DNA from: Tritrichomonas musculus
Taxonomy: Eukaryota > Parabasalia > Tritrichomonadida > Tritrichomonadidae
NCBI GenBank assembly: GCA_039105265.1
Contig: JAPFFF010000016.1
Coordinates: 496,001 to 560,000 of the forward strand
Direction of reading: 5' to 3'
Length of the DNA: 64,000 nt
Part shown: piece by piece, positions 42,657 to 54,496 of the stretch
How the letters are laid out: each line of letters begins with the position of its first letter
How positions within the stretch are numbered: position 1 is the stretch's first letter
The notes under the pieces: model-generated
Database searches by the model: none
Seen by the model: the letters and a program-made list of their open reading frames with translations, nothing else
Told to the model about the DNA's origin: nothing
Position numbers and translations under genes: made by a program

Positions 42657-43965
42657 ATGATAAGGGAAAAAACTTATTATAGTCATAGTCCAAGAAGGAT
42701 AATGAAAAAAATAAGAAGTTTTCAAAAAGATGTTTTACAAGATGATGACATTGGCGATGAATACGACATATCTATTGAAAAATGTGATGTCGAAACGCAA
42801 ACAGAACCAATTGAACCAAAAATATATGTTGATATCGATCCAGAGCAAGCAGCGTTTGCATGTTTGGTCGAAGGAATAGGTTTTTCTCAATTCCAGAGGT
42901 TGATTTTATTTCTTAATCTTCCACCACCGCCCAAAAAATCAGTTTTATAATGCACAAGAAAAACTATGTAAAGCTTTAATCGAATTTGCTAGAGAAAATT
43001 GTAACAATTATCATATGCTAATAGAAGAAGACGAATCTGTATCTTTTGACGGTTCGTGGTCACAAAGGAGACATGCTAAGCATTGTTTTGGTGCCTTCTG
43101 GGCGACAAAGTTAAGAAAGTTCATTGATTTTGAGACAATTTCTTTAATAGGAAATGAAGAGATGTCATCCAACCAATTAGAATCAGAAATTTTGAAAACA
43201 TTTGCTACACGTAACAAAGATGATAATAGAATAAAATATTTTATTCATGACAAAGATTCAAAGGCATATAAATTGGTTCATGATGTCGTCGGTTGGAACA
43301 TTGAAGAACGCCTTGATGTTACACATACAGTTAAAGCTTGGAAACGTTCATTTGAAAAAATGAAAATGCTTGCTTTGAACGGAAATAAAAGAAGAACAAA
43401 TGTTTTGGGAGATATTGAAATTTCTTTACTCCGTTGGTTTCATGTCTCATTGAAACTTGATGCTACTTTTGAAGAGAAAAAAACACATTACAAATTAGCT
43501 CTCGCACATTCAATTCAAAATGACAAATGGAAATTTAGAAATGATCAAAATTGTATTAATCAATTGAAAAAGTTCTTAGATGATTCGGCAGGTTTTTTAG
43601 ATGGAGTTGTTGTCGAACAAAATACTCAGATGAACGAAAGTTTACACTCCGTTAAAGGAAGAACAGCGCCTAAAATTACATTTTGGAAAAGTTCATGGGA
43701 TGCACGAACAGCAGCAACAATTCTTCACTTCAATGAAGGGCCGAAATGGTTCATCGATTGCTATGAAACAATCGTTGAATCACCTTTGCTTCCTCATGTT
43801 AAATCACAATTAATGGCACTTTCACAAAATAGAGAAAAATTTTACAATTTAAGAAATCAAGATGATTATAAAGAAAGAGAAGAGATTCAGAGAATTGAGA
43901 AAAGATCGAAATATAAAAAAGATAAAAAAAAAAAAAAAAAAAAAAACGAATTTGATCACAAATAA
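42657..43965 (+). pseudogene. Kolobok/Mutator-like transposase with one frameshift
   Basis: ATG 42657 opens 97 codons. The sense then continues in another frame (KNQFYNAQEKLCKALIEFAR) through to the stop at 43965. The shift lies near 42935 in a run of six A and is probably a single-base change. The core carries SFDGSWSQRRHAKHCFGAF, the DGSW-type motif of Mutator/Kolobok-class transposases, IHDKDSKAYKLVHDVVG with acidic catalytic candidates, and EQNTQMNESLHSVKGR further on. The C-terminus is a lysine-rich tail over an A-run. TTAA flanks of the host element support Kolobok over Mutator, which duplicates 9-11 bp. Confidence 0.7.
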
Positions 43966-44440
43966 AAAAAAAATAATCTTTGTTTTTTATTTTAAAAATA
44001 TTTTCAGTATTGAATATAAAAAAGAATTGAAATAATTTTATTTTCCAAATTAATTTCCTATTTGATTTTCAGTATTGAATATAAAACAAGATGTTGATTG
44101 TCCGCAAAGAACAAACAATAATTAGAATGAAGAATGCATTTTCTTCGCTTGTAGCTAAGATTAAAAAAAAAAAAAAATAAATTATTATAAATTTTTTTAA
44201 AAATGATTTCAATTTATAATAGAACTATCTATTTTATGAGCGATTCAAAGATTTTTATTGGCTCTTAAGCATTCTTTAAAAGAAATAATACGTTTTTTTT
44301 TCAATTCATAATTTTATTTTGTGAACAAATATTAAAATCTTGTATCAAATATTGAATTACCCCTTCAAAATATAAAATTTTATTAATATAGAAAACTTGC
44401 TAACGCTGTTGTATATTTTATAAAGCCTTATTTAAAAATC

Positions 44441-46738
44441 GGGCTCTGTTGTTTTTTTTGGAATCGCTTATTGAAAAGATTTAGTTGAATAATAAATAAA
44501 ACTATGTAAAATTGCTTCCTCAAAACTTAAAATAAAAAAAAAGGAGGACGGAGTTGTCGGTTATGACAAAACATTATTTTGTTTTTTTACTTCTAAAATT
44601 AATTATAATATTATATATTAAGAAATTAATGATAGACAATTAGGGATTTTTATCGTAAGAAACAAAAGATATTTGCAAAACAAAAATTAATTTTCAGAAA
44701 AAGTTTGTTAATTGAAAAAAAAAAATTCATATATCTCTCAATTCCAAGTTACACATATCATAGAAGAAATGTAACTTGAATTTTTTTACGGATTCTTATT
44801 TAATAAAAATATAGTGAATGGTATATTTGTTTTTTATATATATGTATCTATATTTTATAAATATAATATAGTTGTAATTGGTGTTTCATAATAAGATATT
44901 GTCTAAGTAATATAAAAATAAATTGAATATTATTTATTTTTTCTTTCAATTTTATTTTTTTTGTTTTCTGAGCTATGTTATTCAATTTTCTGAGATTATA
45001 GCTTTTCAGAATTTTTTTCTTATAAATAAAAGTGATGAAAATTTAATATTATCCTTGCAATATATTGGCCAAACCATTTTTTTAATATATTTTTAAATAT
45101 TTATTTATATTAATATTTTAAATTTTTATGATATTTAAGTTTAATTTATATTTTTTTATTATAATATTTAATAGAAATATTAAATCGGTGTAAAATATAT
45201 AATTTCATTTTATAAAATGCTCTTATATATTGATAATAAATCTTTTAATTAAATTTTTATTTATCATTTTTTATTGAAAGAGAAAATATTATTTAATTAA
45301 AAGATTTTTTATAAAATTATTAATTTTTTGCAATTCAGAATAATAATAGACATTTATATCACATTTATTTGTATATCGTATATATACATATAATTATATT
45401 AATGATATTATATAAATATTATTAAATTATTGGAAGATATGTTACTTTTAATGCATAAAAAAAATTGAATTTAAAAAGATTGTTTTTGATAATTATTGTT
45501 TAAGATCTATCTTTAAATTGATAATTTGAATATAATTAAATATTAATTTTATTATATTATATTATATGTAATGCTATATATAATTAATTAAAAATCACAT
45601 TTAAATGAATTATCATTTGATCCAAATAAAAATAAACTTTGTTGGAAACAATTTATAGTAGGAATTGATTATATTAATGTTATAATGTATAAACATAACT
45701 ATATTTTTAATTATTATGAAAATTTTTAAATTAATCAAATAACCAAAATAAAATTAGGAAATGCACAAATTTATTTTTTACATTAAAAATGTAATTTAAA
45801 ATTATAAAACCTATATAGTAACAGTGTTTTTTAAAATAATATAAGAGCAATTTTTCTTTTTTGGATATAAATAAAAGTTTTACAAGCATTTAACTACATT
45901 TAAAAAGCTATAAATATAAAAATATATAGATAATATTAATTCTATGATGAAGAATAAAAGAAATTATTATTGAATAGGTTTTGTACTTTTTTTTCAAATG
46001 CTTTAAAATATTGAGTACTAAAGATTATAATTAATTCAAAAATTCAGATGAATATTTTTAATTTCATAATTCATAAAACAATTTAATCTTAGTTAAATAT
46101 AATATTAAATAAAATATAATGCAAAACTAACAATAATATTATAATTTAAATTGTATAAATGCTCTCTCAATTTATTTTTTAAATTTGAAAGTAATTGAGT
46201 ATACAGTGAAAAATTGCATATTCAAAAAGTTTAGTAATACATAATTTTTTCCAAATTCTTTCTTCAAAAATAATGAAAGATTTCTACGACCGATTTCTTT
46301 TTTGGTATGATCATTAATATTAATTGAACACTTCTAACCTTCTATATAAGTGGCTACCTTAGAATTTTATCCTAAATTCAAAATTAACAAATCCATTATT
46401 AAAATCTTTATTTTTTTGTTGTCAAAAATCATATTAAATCCTGTAAAAATATTTATCCTTTATTAATAAGCAACTTTCCTAGCTTCTATTGCTAAAATAT
46501 TTATTTAAATAGCATTTTAAACGAGTTTTATTTTTTCATATTAACGTCCAAAAAAACGTTCTCCGTTCTCCTTTATAAAAAAGGTCTAAAAACAACTTTT
46601 TGAATGATATTTTTAACTTTTTGAATGATCTTTTTTTTTTTTTTGTATTTTAAATTTGGAGCCTTCATCAAATAATATTTTCTTTTTATATTTAAAATAT
46701 ATTTTTACTTAGATATACCTAAAAAAACAACAGAGCCC
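44441..46738. mobile_element. nested non-autonomous TIR element within the Kolobok-like copy
   Basis: GGGCTCTGTTGTTTTTTT at 44441 recurs inverted at the right (AAAAAAACAACAGAGCCC, ending 46738), about 18-22 bp. The 2.3-kb interior is extremely AT-rich with no open frame of note. No clear target duplication could be read in the A/T-rich flanks. Confidence 0.5.
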
Positions 46739-46837
46739 AATTTTTGATTTTTTCTTTAAATAATGAGATAAAATAAAGCAAAATTTTTTTCTCAGAAAAT
46801 TTGAGAGGAAAAAAAAGCTCTTAAACTACAGCCTTAA

Positions 46838-47335
46838 TTAAAGGGCTCACATAAACTTTAACTTTAGTTATTGCTAGCTATTTTTTACAGAATTATTAAT
46901 AAAAATATAATATATTTTTAATTGATTAAAAAAAATAAAAGTTTTTCCAGATTTTCCACCAATAAAATATCGAACATTGCTACGTTAAAATTTTATTTTT
47001 TCAATTTGCCAAATTGAGAGAAATTTAGGCTTATTTTATATATTTTTTAATTTCAAAATCAAATAAGCATTTACATGAATTTAAGTTTTCAATCATGTTC
47101 TAGTTGAAATTTGAATTGCAGTTGAACTTTTGAAAGCTTCTTTGAATTTTTCCATTTCATAATTTTTTATTACTAATATTAAGAAATAGACAAAAATAAT
47201 AATGTACGTATAATTATATTTTTTTATTGAAATAATAAAATTGAGAAGATAGAAAATTCAATTTAAACGACCACAATTATTTGAAAAAGTTGAAAATACG
47301 ACTTTTTCTGAATTTAAATTGTGAAATCTTTCAAA
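46838..47335. other. AT-rich intergenic region upstream of the CLN3-like gene
   Basis: No gene is seen. It must contain the promoter of the 47336 gene; CTTTCAAA directly before the ATG is a weak candidate for a trichomonad initiator-type element. Confidence 0.4.
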
Positions 47336-48721
47336 ATGTCTGATGATAAATATCAAAACAACAGATTTATTGACAAAGTCGCAATGTTTATGATTGGGAT
47401 CATCAACAATACACCCTATGTTATCGGAATTGCTTCTGCACAAAGAATTGTTAAAAATTATAATGTTGACAAATATTTAGGAATAGTACTATGGGCAAAC
47501 ACAATCAGTGGTATTTTTTCTCGTTTTTTAAATAGCCTTGTCGTTTCTCTAAACGTTCCATACGAAGTAAACTTTGTTGCAAATTTGATTATGATGCTGT
47601 TTGGATTGCTTGCATGCGCATTTTCAAAAGTTTTTTGGTTTACATGCATTGGAGTATTCTTCATTGGTTTTTCATCCAATCTTGGCGAATCCGTTATATT
47701 ATGTTACATGACCTATAGAAGAAAACAAGGACTCTTGAAATCATGGGGCAGTGGGACTGGAATGGCTGGAATCGCAGGAGCAGGCTATTCATTTATTTGC
47801 GATATAGTTAATATATCTTTATTTTGGAGTTTTATTGGCGTTTCACCTGTTGTCATTCTTTATGGCGTTTTGTTTTTTGGTATTATATGGCGTTCACCAG
47901 AGTCTGATGATCCTGCTGCACATCAAAATAAATCATTAAATTGTTCAACAATACAAGATTCCGCTAATAAAATCAAAAATCCAAATAAAAAATCATTCTT
48001 CTCCAATTTTAAAAAAGACAAAGCAGATGACACCGAAATTACCCAACCCATTCTTGATAATCAAATTGATGGAAATAATGATCAGAATTATACTTTCTCA
48101 CCAAATCAAAATAATGAACAAGAGGATCCAATTGGTTCAGTTACAAATACTCAAAATATTCCAGATCAACCGCAAAATGATGATTGTGACGACGAAAAAG
48201 TTGGCGTTTGCGATTGTACCTATTTTCATAGTGCATGGGGACTAATTTTCAACTGTGGAATGGTATATTTCCTTGAATATTGCATACAAGGTGTATTTGC
48301 AGATTGCTGTTTGCCTGGTGAAGAACAAAAGAAATATCATTACATGTTTTCACTTTTGAACTTGTGCTACCAATTTGGCGTTTTTATATCTCGATCTTCA
48401 CTTTCTTGCTTCCATTTCAGGCATATTTGGATCTTAACAGTTGCACAATGTGGGTTCTTTACATTTTGGTGCCTCCAAGCCTTTTATCATTTCACACCAT
48501 TTTATGGCTTACTACCAATTATGGTCTGTGTTGGCCTTTTTGGTGGATGCTCATATGTTAACGCTTTTGATTTAATGATGAACGATCCAACTAAAACCAC
48601 AAAGCAGAAAGAAATGGTTACATCATGGAATTCTTTCTTTATTTCTTTATTTATTGTCCTATCAACAGCATTCACTTTTGTTGCTGAATTGACTTTCTTA
48701 ATACCTCCATCAACAGAATGA
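47336..48721 (+). CDS. CLN3/battenin-like lysosomal membrane protein (461 aa)
   Basis: The start is the ATG at 47336 (MSDDKYQNN); an upstream in-frame GTG is not used. The protein has about ten hydrophobic segments and a hydrophilic acidic loop of about 120 residues in the middle (about residues 195-300). CLN3 signatures are visible: GLLKSWGSGTGMAGIAGAGY near residue 135 (the WxSGTG motif), FLEYCIQGVF near residue 310, YQFGVFISRSSL near residue 348 and GLFGGCSYVNAF near residue 405. Battenins act in endolysosomal membranes and affect lysosomal transport and pH. It is the first host gene after the transposon cluster. Family assignment is firm. Confidence 0.93.
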   Translation: MSDDKYQNNRFIDKVAMFMIGIINNTPYVIGIASAQRIVKNYNVDKYLGIVLWANTISGIFSRFLNSLVVSLNVPYEVNFVANLIMMLFGLLACAFSKVFWFTCIGVFFIGFSSNLGESVILCYMTYRRKQGLLKSWGSGTGMAGIAGAGYSFICDIVNISLFWSFIGVSPVVILYGVLFFGIIWRSPESDDPAAHQNKSLNCSTIQDSANKIKNPNKKSFFSNFKKDKADDTEITQPILDNQIDGNNDQNYTFSPNQNNEQEDPIGSVTNTQNIPDQPQNDDCDDEKVGVCDCTYFHSAWGLIFNCGMVYFLEYCIQGVFADCCLPGEEQKKYHYMFSLLNLCYQFGVFISRSSLSCFHFRHIWILTVAQCGFFTFWCLQAFYHFTPFYGLLPIMVCVGLFGGCSYVNAFDLMMNDPTKTTKQKEMVTSWNSFFISLFIVLSTAFTFVAELTFLIPPSTE

Positions 48722-49318
48722 TTTGAATGCACTCATTTAATATTTTCTATAATATTATCAATTCATATTAGAATCACAAAATATCTTTTTTATTTTATTT
48801 GTATAAAAAATATTCTTTTTTTAATATCGAACGGTGTAAGTACATCACACATATTACATATGCTATACTCCTCTTTGCGATTGTTTTTTTATACAACTTT
48901 GTTGATTTAATAATAAATAATCAATTTGTGTACATTCTATCTCCTTATGGTGAAATAATTCACTTTTTTTTTAAACCATAATGACACATAACCAAAATAA
49001 TAATAATAATAAAAAAAGAAATAATTGATTCAAAATATATATAATAGCATATTTGTACACTAATGATTTGAAAAAAAGATCATAATTCAGCAATTTCTAT
49101 AATCTCTTTAAAATATACTCATTTTAAAAAAATCTTAATCTTTTTATAATTTTTTTAGAACTTTTATCCAATATATCTTTATATAAAAGCATAAATTTAT
49201 ATAATATTACACTTTTACATTTTTAAAATTATATAGAAATGCTATAATATTCAAATAAAATATATCCAATTCATGTTTCCAAAGATAAAAAGCAAAACAA
49301 TAATTTTTTTACTAACTA
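48722..49318. other. AT-rich intergenic sequence, no gene seen
   Basis: A 3' flank of the CLN3-like gene. Short open frames here reflect AT bias only. Confidence 0.5.
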
Positions 49319-49708
49319 CAGTAAGGTTTCAAAATTGGAAAACGTTTCAAAATAGGAAAATCGACTTTTTGAGAAAAAAATTTTCATTAATAAAAATGAA
49401 AGAAATAAAGAAATAGAGAGAAAATCTTGTTTAAACCTACCATTTTAAGAAATAATATTTCCATGATTAAGTTTATCACACAGCTGTTTGCGACATTATA
49501 TTCATCAAATAGTGCTTTCCTATCTCTATATGAAAAAATGAGCATCATTCAAAAAGTGGATTTTCCATTTTTGCAACGCTATAAAGGAAAATCCAAATTT
49601 GAATTAAATTCGTTATTTTGACTTTTATTTTAAATTCATTTTAATCGTTTTCTATGAAAAAGTAGATTTTCCTCTTTTGAGACGTTTTTGAATTTTACAA
49701 CCTTACTG
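49319..49708. mobile_element. 390-bp MITE-like element with about 57-bp TIRs and TA flanks
   Basis: CAGTAAGGTTTCAAAATT at 49319 matches the inverse of the right end (…TTACAACCTTACTG, ending 49708) over about 57 bp with several substitutions. TA lies outside both ends (49317-49318 and 49709-49710). A further copy of the GGATTTTCC-type motif occurs inside. No transposase is present. The CAGT ends fit a Tc1/mariner-type family. Confidence 0.75.
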
Positions 49709-50336
49709 TATCATTTTTTCTCCTCTCAAATTTGAATCATAACATCGGTGCAAAGATTTAAGTGATTTCATGATATAAATACATTTTTTTTAATTATTTA
49801 TTTGCTTTTATCCAGTATTTTCTTTTACAATATTATTTCAATAATTGAATATAATCATATTTCAAAGGTTTTCCAAAATTTTCATATTAAAAAATATTTT
49901 ATATCATTTAAAAAATATTCTTAGCATATAATAATTTTTAGGTCTAAAATAACATTATTATTAATAAAATCATTGCTTTATTCTGTTTTTTGTTTTTTAT
50001 CTAAAAAAAAAAATGTTCTCAAAACTGTATTGAAAACCAATTGAATTAATAATAAATGAATCGACGTTTGATCTTTTCTTAATATTCAAAATTCAGTAGA
50101 ATTATTATTGGCCCAATGTTCATATTTAAGATAACTGGATCATATAACACCCTAAATATAGAAAAATGAATAGACCTTTCTATGATCAGGACCAAACAGA
50201 CTATAAATTTTGAATAATATCTCAAAACTCATTTTTTGATAGTTTGATACGAAATTTTTGAGAGGTTTGATAGAGATTTTTATTCAAATATTGAATCCAT
50301 TTTTCTATGTAAATTTCATTCAGATAATCAAATCTG
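49709..50336. other. AT-rich intergenic region, promoter of the 50337 gene
   Basis: No gene is seen. TCAAATCTG directly before the ATG at 50337 resembles a trichomonad initiator-type element placed close to the start codon; this is tentative. Confidence 0.4.
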
Positions 50337-51662
50337 ATGATTGATTCTTCAAGCAACTTCCAAAAATTATTGTTGAAAGATGGCTCTGCTATTGAGCAGG
50401 TTCTTTCCGAATCAGATATTGAGCAAGCTTGGAAAAGTAATTCTCAAGAATTAAGATTGTATCTATCAAAACATCTCCCAAGATTGATTCGTATAGCTTT
50501 TCGTGAAGATACAAATGAGCTAACACTCACAGCTCTTAAAATGTTAACTGGTGGAAATCGTTTTGTTATACCAAACCTAGTGAAGTCAACCTATTTCCCT
50601 GGTTTTGTAACCAAAACTCTTGCAAAGGCCCCTGAAATCAGCTCTTCCACGATTGGGAGAATATGTGATGTCACCCTCTCAATTTTCCAATCTGGCAAAA
50701 CTGATATATTGCATAGTTGCGGATACATATTGATGCTTTTGCAATACAGTAATAACCCAAGTGTTTATTCCATGTTTCAGACAATTCTCTCTGATGATAA
50801 TCAGAAAATGGAAAAGTTTCGAGATTGGATATTTAACATTGGCTTTATTGATGAAATTTCATCAATAATACTAGAATGCATGAATTCCACTTTTTTAGCA
50901 AATAATTTTGTTGATTCAGACTTGCATTCATTACATTATACATACGACCACGAGAAACTTATAAATTTGTTAAAATTAGTTTCAGATGCTGCTAAAAATC
51001 GTCCAGAAGTTAAAAAAGATTTCATTAGCAGCCATCTAAAGAGTATTTTAATAGCTTCTAATTCTCATCGTTTTCCTAATTGCATTTCAGATCATTTTTG
51101 GAAAGTAATAAATACTCTTTATGATAGCGATCTTACCTTATTTTTCACTGATATGGCATATGCAGCACGAAGTATGATCATTTTAACTTCAAAAAATAGC
51201 GAAAATCAAGTTCATCTTTATTTATCAGAATCTTTAGATTTCATATCAAAAATCATTGAAAGCAAGCCAGAACTTGTTAGCAATGACTTATTGGAAGCTA
51301 TACTAACACTAATGGGTAAATTCAGCCGCTCATCTTTCTTTTTATGTGATGTTAGAAGATTTTTCCAAAAATGCATCACAATTAAAGAACTCAAAGAAAA
51401 AATACCTTCAGCAATCGCTCCAAAATTACTACACTACGGAAAGGATAAATCAAATGGATTAGTTTCCTACTTCGCAATTGCTATTATTGAAGATATGACA
51501 AAAAGCGAAACTGCAAAGAAAACTATCAAAAAAATAGACTCAATTTCCAAATTTATAAAACGTACTATTGATCCACTTTCGAAAAAAAGAGAACAAGGTT
51601 ATACTGATAAGTACATTTGCAAAGATACTCAAACATCGCCTAAGAGAAAATCTTCAATTTAA
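50337..51662 (+). CDS. probable SAPS-domain phosphatase-associated protein (441 aa)
   Basis: The protein is all-helical with repeated helix pairs. The N-terminal pattern (QVLSESDIEQAWKSNSQEL, then LRLYLSKHLPRLIRIAF) resembles the start of the SAPS family, where an acidic stretch leads into a conserved EC..N..L..FL region. The SKHLPRLIRIAFRED and ILTLMGKFSRSS segments fit alpha-solenoid repeats. SAPS proteins are regulatory subunits of PP6/Sit4-type phosphatases. It has no transmembrane segment or signal peptide and a basic C-terminus. The match is by pattern only; another ARM/HEAT-like protein is the alternative. Confidence 0.45.
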   Translation: MIDSSSNFQKLLLKDGSAIEQVLSESDIEQAWKSNSQELRLYLSKHLPRLIRIAFREDTNELTLTALKMLTGGNRFVIPNLVKSTYFPGFVTKTLAKAPEISSSTIGRICDVTLSIFQSGKTDILHSCGYILMLLQYSNNPSVYSMFQTILSDDNQKMEKFRDWIFNIGFIDEISSIILECMNSTFLANNFVDSDLHSLHYTYDHEKLINLLKLVSDAAKNRPEVKKDFISSHLKSILIASNSHRFPNCISDHFWKVINTLYDSDLTLFFTDMAYAARSMIILTSKNSENQVHLYLSESLDFISKIIESKPELVSNDLLEAILTLMGKFSRSSFFLCDVRRFFQKCITIKELKEKIPSAIAPKLLHYGKDKSNGLVSYFAIAIIEDMTKSETAKKTIKKIDSISKFIKRTIDPLSKKREQGYTDKYICKDTQTSPKRKSSI

Positions 51663-51875
51663 CCATATTTACAGATTATTATTTATTATTTATTATTTCG
51701 GATTTTATTTTTATTATTATATAAAAATTTTTTTAGGTCGCATCAAATAATTCGATTAATATTCTAATTTTTAACTTTATATTGGTTTTTATTAACAAGA
51801 TAGTTGTATATTTAGAATAAAATTTACTGAAAATATAGGCCTAAAAAGTTTATACAAATATGGAATATTGCAATG
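51663..51875. other. AT-rich 3' flank, no gene
   Basis: Short AT-rich stretch between the 50337 gene and the first copy of the 402-bp repeat. Confidence 0.4.
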
Positions 51876-52277
51876 AGAGGTGCGGACACCTACTTTACAT
51901 TTTTAACGTTTATAAAAATATGTATATCTTTTTATGTATTAATAATTACTAAATAACATTTTGATATTATATTCTAGTGCACTTATTTTATATATTTATT
52001 ATTTAAATGTTTTAAAATATCAATTATATAAGTTATAATAACACAAACAAGTATCCTATGAAAATAACCCAATCCAGCCACCTGATGGATGGATTGAATT
52101 TATAATGATTAATTATTATATATATTGAAAATTAATGATTAATTATGCATTTTGTTATTTTATAAATATTTCATATTTTGTTAAAAAGTTCATTTTAATG
52201 AATTTTTACATATTTTTTTGAAATTTCTAAATAAATAAAGAATTTATTTAGATTATAATTACTTTTAAATATTTTAC
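51876..52277. repeat. 402-bp direct repeat, copy 1
   Basis: It begins AGAGGTGCGGACACCT and is almost identical to 52898-53299, with only a handful of substitutions. The opening AGGTG-CGGA-CACCT is a small hairpin. Confidence 0.9.
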
Positions 52278-52897
52278 ATTTAATTTAATAAAGATATGCT
52301 AAATTTAGTTTAATTTGATTCAGGGGGCTGAGCTGCAAAAATCAATTTTAAAATCATAAACATTAATAACGATTTTTTTTCAATAAGAAATTTTTATTAA
52401 AATATTAAGCAAATATCTTTTTATATTTATATGTATATCATAGATTATATAACTTTTAATAATATTATATATACTATAAAAATATTTAAAATAAAGATAA
52501 ACAATTAATAAACTTTATATAACTGTATATTCTAAATATTGAACAATTATAATTTCTAAGCGCTTTTCATAAAATGTTAATTTGAGAGAAATGGAATAAA
52601 TAATTTTCTTTATATATTTTGAAGTTTAATTAAAATTTAAATCAAATGTAGAAAGTTTTTTTTAATTAATTCTTTTTTCATAAATTTTGAATAAAAAAAA
52701 CTTCGAGAATAAAATTGAGAATATAGTTTTAATAATTGAGAGTCGTTACATTTAAATTCATATCTTAATATGTAATTTATTATTTTTTTATATTATAATA
52801 AATATATGATATAAATAAAATATATAACAATTATATATTAATAAAATCATTTTAAAATACTTTTTTTTATTAAATTTGGCCCATTTTCATTTTCTCA
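52278..52897. other. AT-rich spacer between the 402-bp repeats
   Basis: 620 bp with no gene, no inverted ends and no coding signal. Confidence 0.5.
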
Positions 52898-53299
52898 AGA
52901 GGTGCGGACACCTACTTTACATTTTTAACGTTTATAAAAATATGTATATCTTTTTATGTATTAATAATAACTAAATAAAATTTTGATATTATATTATAGT
53001 TCACTTATTTTATATATTTATTATTTAAATGTTTTAAAATATCAATTATATAAGTTATAATAACACAAACAAGTATCCTATGAAAATAACCTAATCCAGC
53101 CACCTGATGGATGGATTGAATTTATAATGATTAATTATTATATATATTGAAAATTAATGATTAATTATGCATTTTGTTATTTTATAAATATTTCATATTT
53201 TGTTAAAAAGTTCATTTTAATGAATTTTTACATATTTTTTTGAAATTTCTAAATAAATAAAGAATTTATTTAGATTATAATTACTTTTAAATATTTTAC
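52898..53299. repeat. 402-bp direct repeat, copy 2
   Basis: Second copy, 1022 bp downstream of the first. Similarity stops exactly at the TA where the element at 53302 begins, so the original duplication may have been longer. Confidence 0.9.
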
Positions 53300-53301
53300 T
53301 A

Positions 53302-54235
53302 CGGCTTCATTTTTGGACCAAGATGAGTAAAAAGTTGGTCCATTTTTTTGAGAGAAAAACGATCAAAATTTTCAAAATTCTTTTCATTGTATAAAATTTC
53401 ATACATACTAAAGAAGTGAAAGCAAAAAAGAGTATAATGACATTATTTTTTAATAAATAATTTATTTTATTAAGCTCTCTTTGTTTTTTTTTTTGGTATA
53501 AAAATGTATTTTGGACCAAATAATCTAAGAAAGTGATTTAATGATGCGCGCAATCTAGTGTTTTAATTGATTAGTTGGTAATATAAGCATTTGCGCTTCG
53601 TTTGATTCATCTTTTTGAACAAGATATTTAAAAAATATTTTACATTTGCTATAAACTTAATTAGCTTAGTAATTATATAAGCAAGCCAGTACTTCTAATA
53701 TTTTAGGCAAATAATAAATACTTGCGCAAATATAAATCTTTCGAAAATGATTCTTTTTAATAAAATTTTATATTTATTATTAGCATATGAATTTGTATTC
53801 AAATTTTTGAATACTTTTATACTAAAATATCTCAGAATATTTTGGACCAAAGAAAAAAGATTTTTTGGACCATGTAAACTTATTAAAATAGCATGTAAAG
53901 CATTCAAAAACTGGAAAATCGGTTTTTTTGGACCAAAATGTAAAACTATTTAGACCAGGCGAATTTTTTTTAGACCAAGGCGAAATTTTGACGAAAAAAA
54001 TGTAAATTTTCTATCAATTTTTTGAGAATTTTTAGCTTGGTAGCTTTGAAAAAATAGTTCAAAAAGTTATTCAAAAAAATAAAATTTTAGAGGAAAAAAA
54101 ATTTTAATTTTAAAGGAAAAAAAAAGAAAAAAATATATGATTTCATTTCATTTTTTTTGGTAAAAATTTACAAAATTTTAATAAGGTCCAATGGACCAAA
54201 AAAATAGTCCGTCCAAAGGTCCAAAAATTAAGCCA
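53302..54235. mobile_element. TA-flanked TIR element rich in GGACCAA motifs
   Basis: CGGCTTCATTTTTGGACC at 53302 is matched inverted by the right end GGTCCAAAAATTAAGCCA (54218-54235), with two mismatches. TA flanks both sides (53300-53301 and 54236-54237). TTTTGGACCAA or its inverse recurs about ten times inside, forming many small inverted pairs. No gene is present. Confidence 0.65.
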
Positions 54236-54465
54236 TAGATTATATTTGGTCCAAAATACATTTTTCTGTGGCTTGTATTTCCATAAACCTATAAAAATGG
54301 TCAATTTAGATGATGCAAGAATATTAATGCCAATTTCTCGTAGTAACCATGAAAACTGCCAACAAACACGGGATACAAAAAAAAAGTAAATCAAAAACAT
54401 TCATCAAAACTTCTAATACACGTGCATAAAAATTCATCATTTTAGAATATTCTAAAATATTCTAA

Positions 54466-54496
<31 letters not shown>

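Larger units (their letters stand above)
42598..46833. mobile_element. Kolobok-like transposon with TTAA target duplication
   Basis: GGCTGTAGTTTAA at 42598 and TTAAACTACAGCC ending 46833 are exact inverted ends. Weaker similarity extends inward (CCTCTCAATTTT versus CCTCTCAAATTTT). TTAA flanks both sides (42594-42597 and 46834-46837), which is the Kolobok hallmark. It encodes one transposase near its left end; the rest is AT-rich and contains a further TIR element (44441-46738). Confidence 0.8.

Noticed and set aside
47321-47335. Upstream GTG start for the CLN3-like gene
   Set aside because: Eukaryotic starts use ATG, and the ATG at 47336 gives a sensible N-terminus.
51876-53299. 402-bp direct repeats as a pair of long terminal repeats
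   Set aside because: The 620-bp interior has no primer site, polypurine tract or coding remnant, and the repeats lack TG...CA ends.
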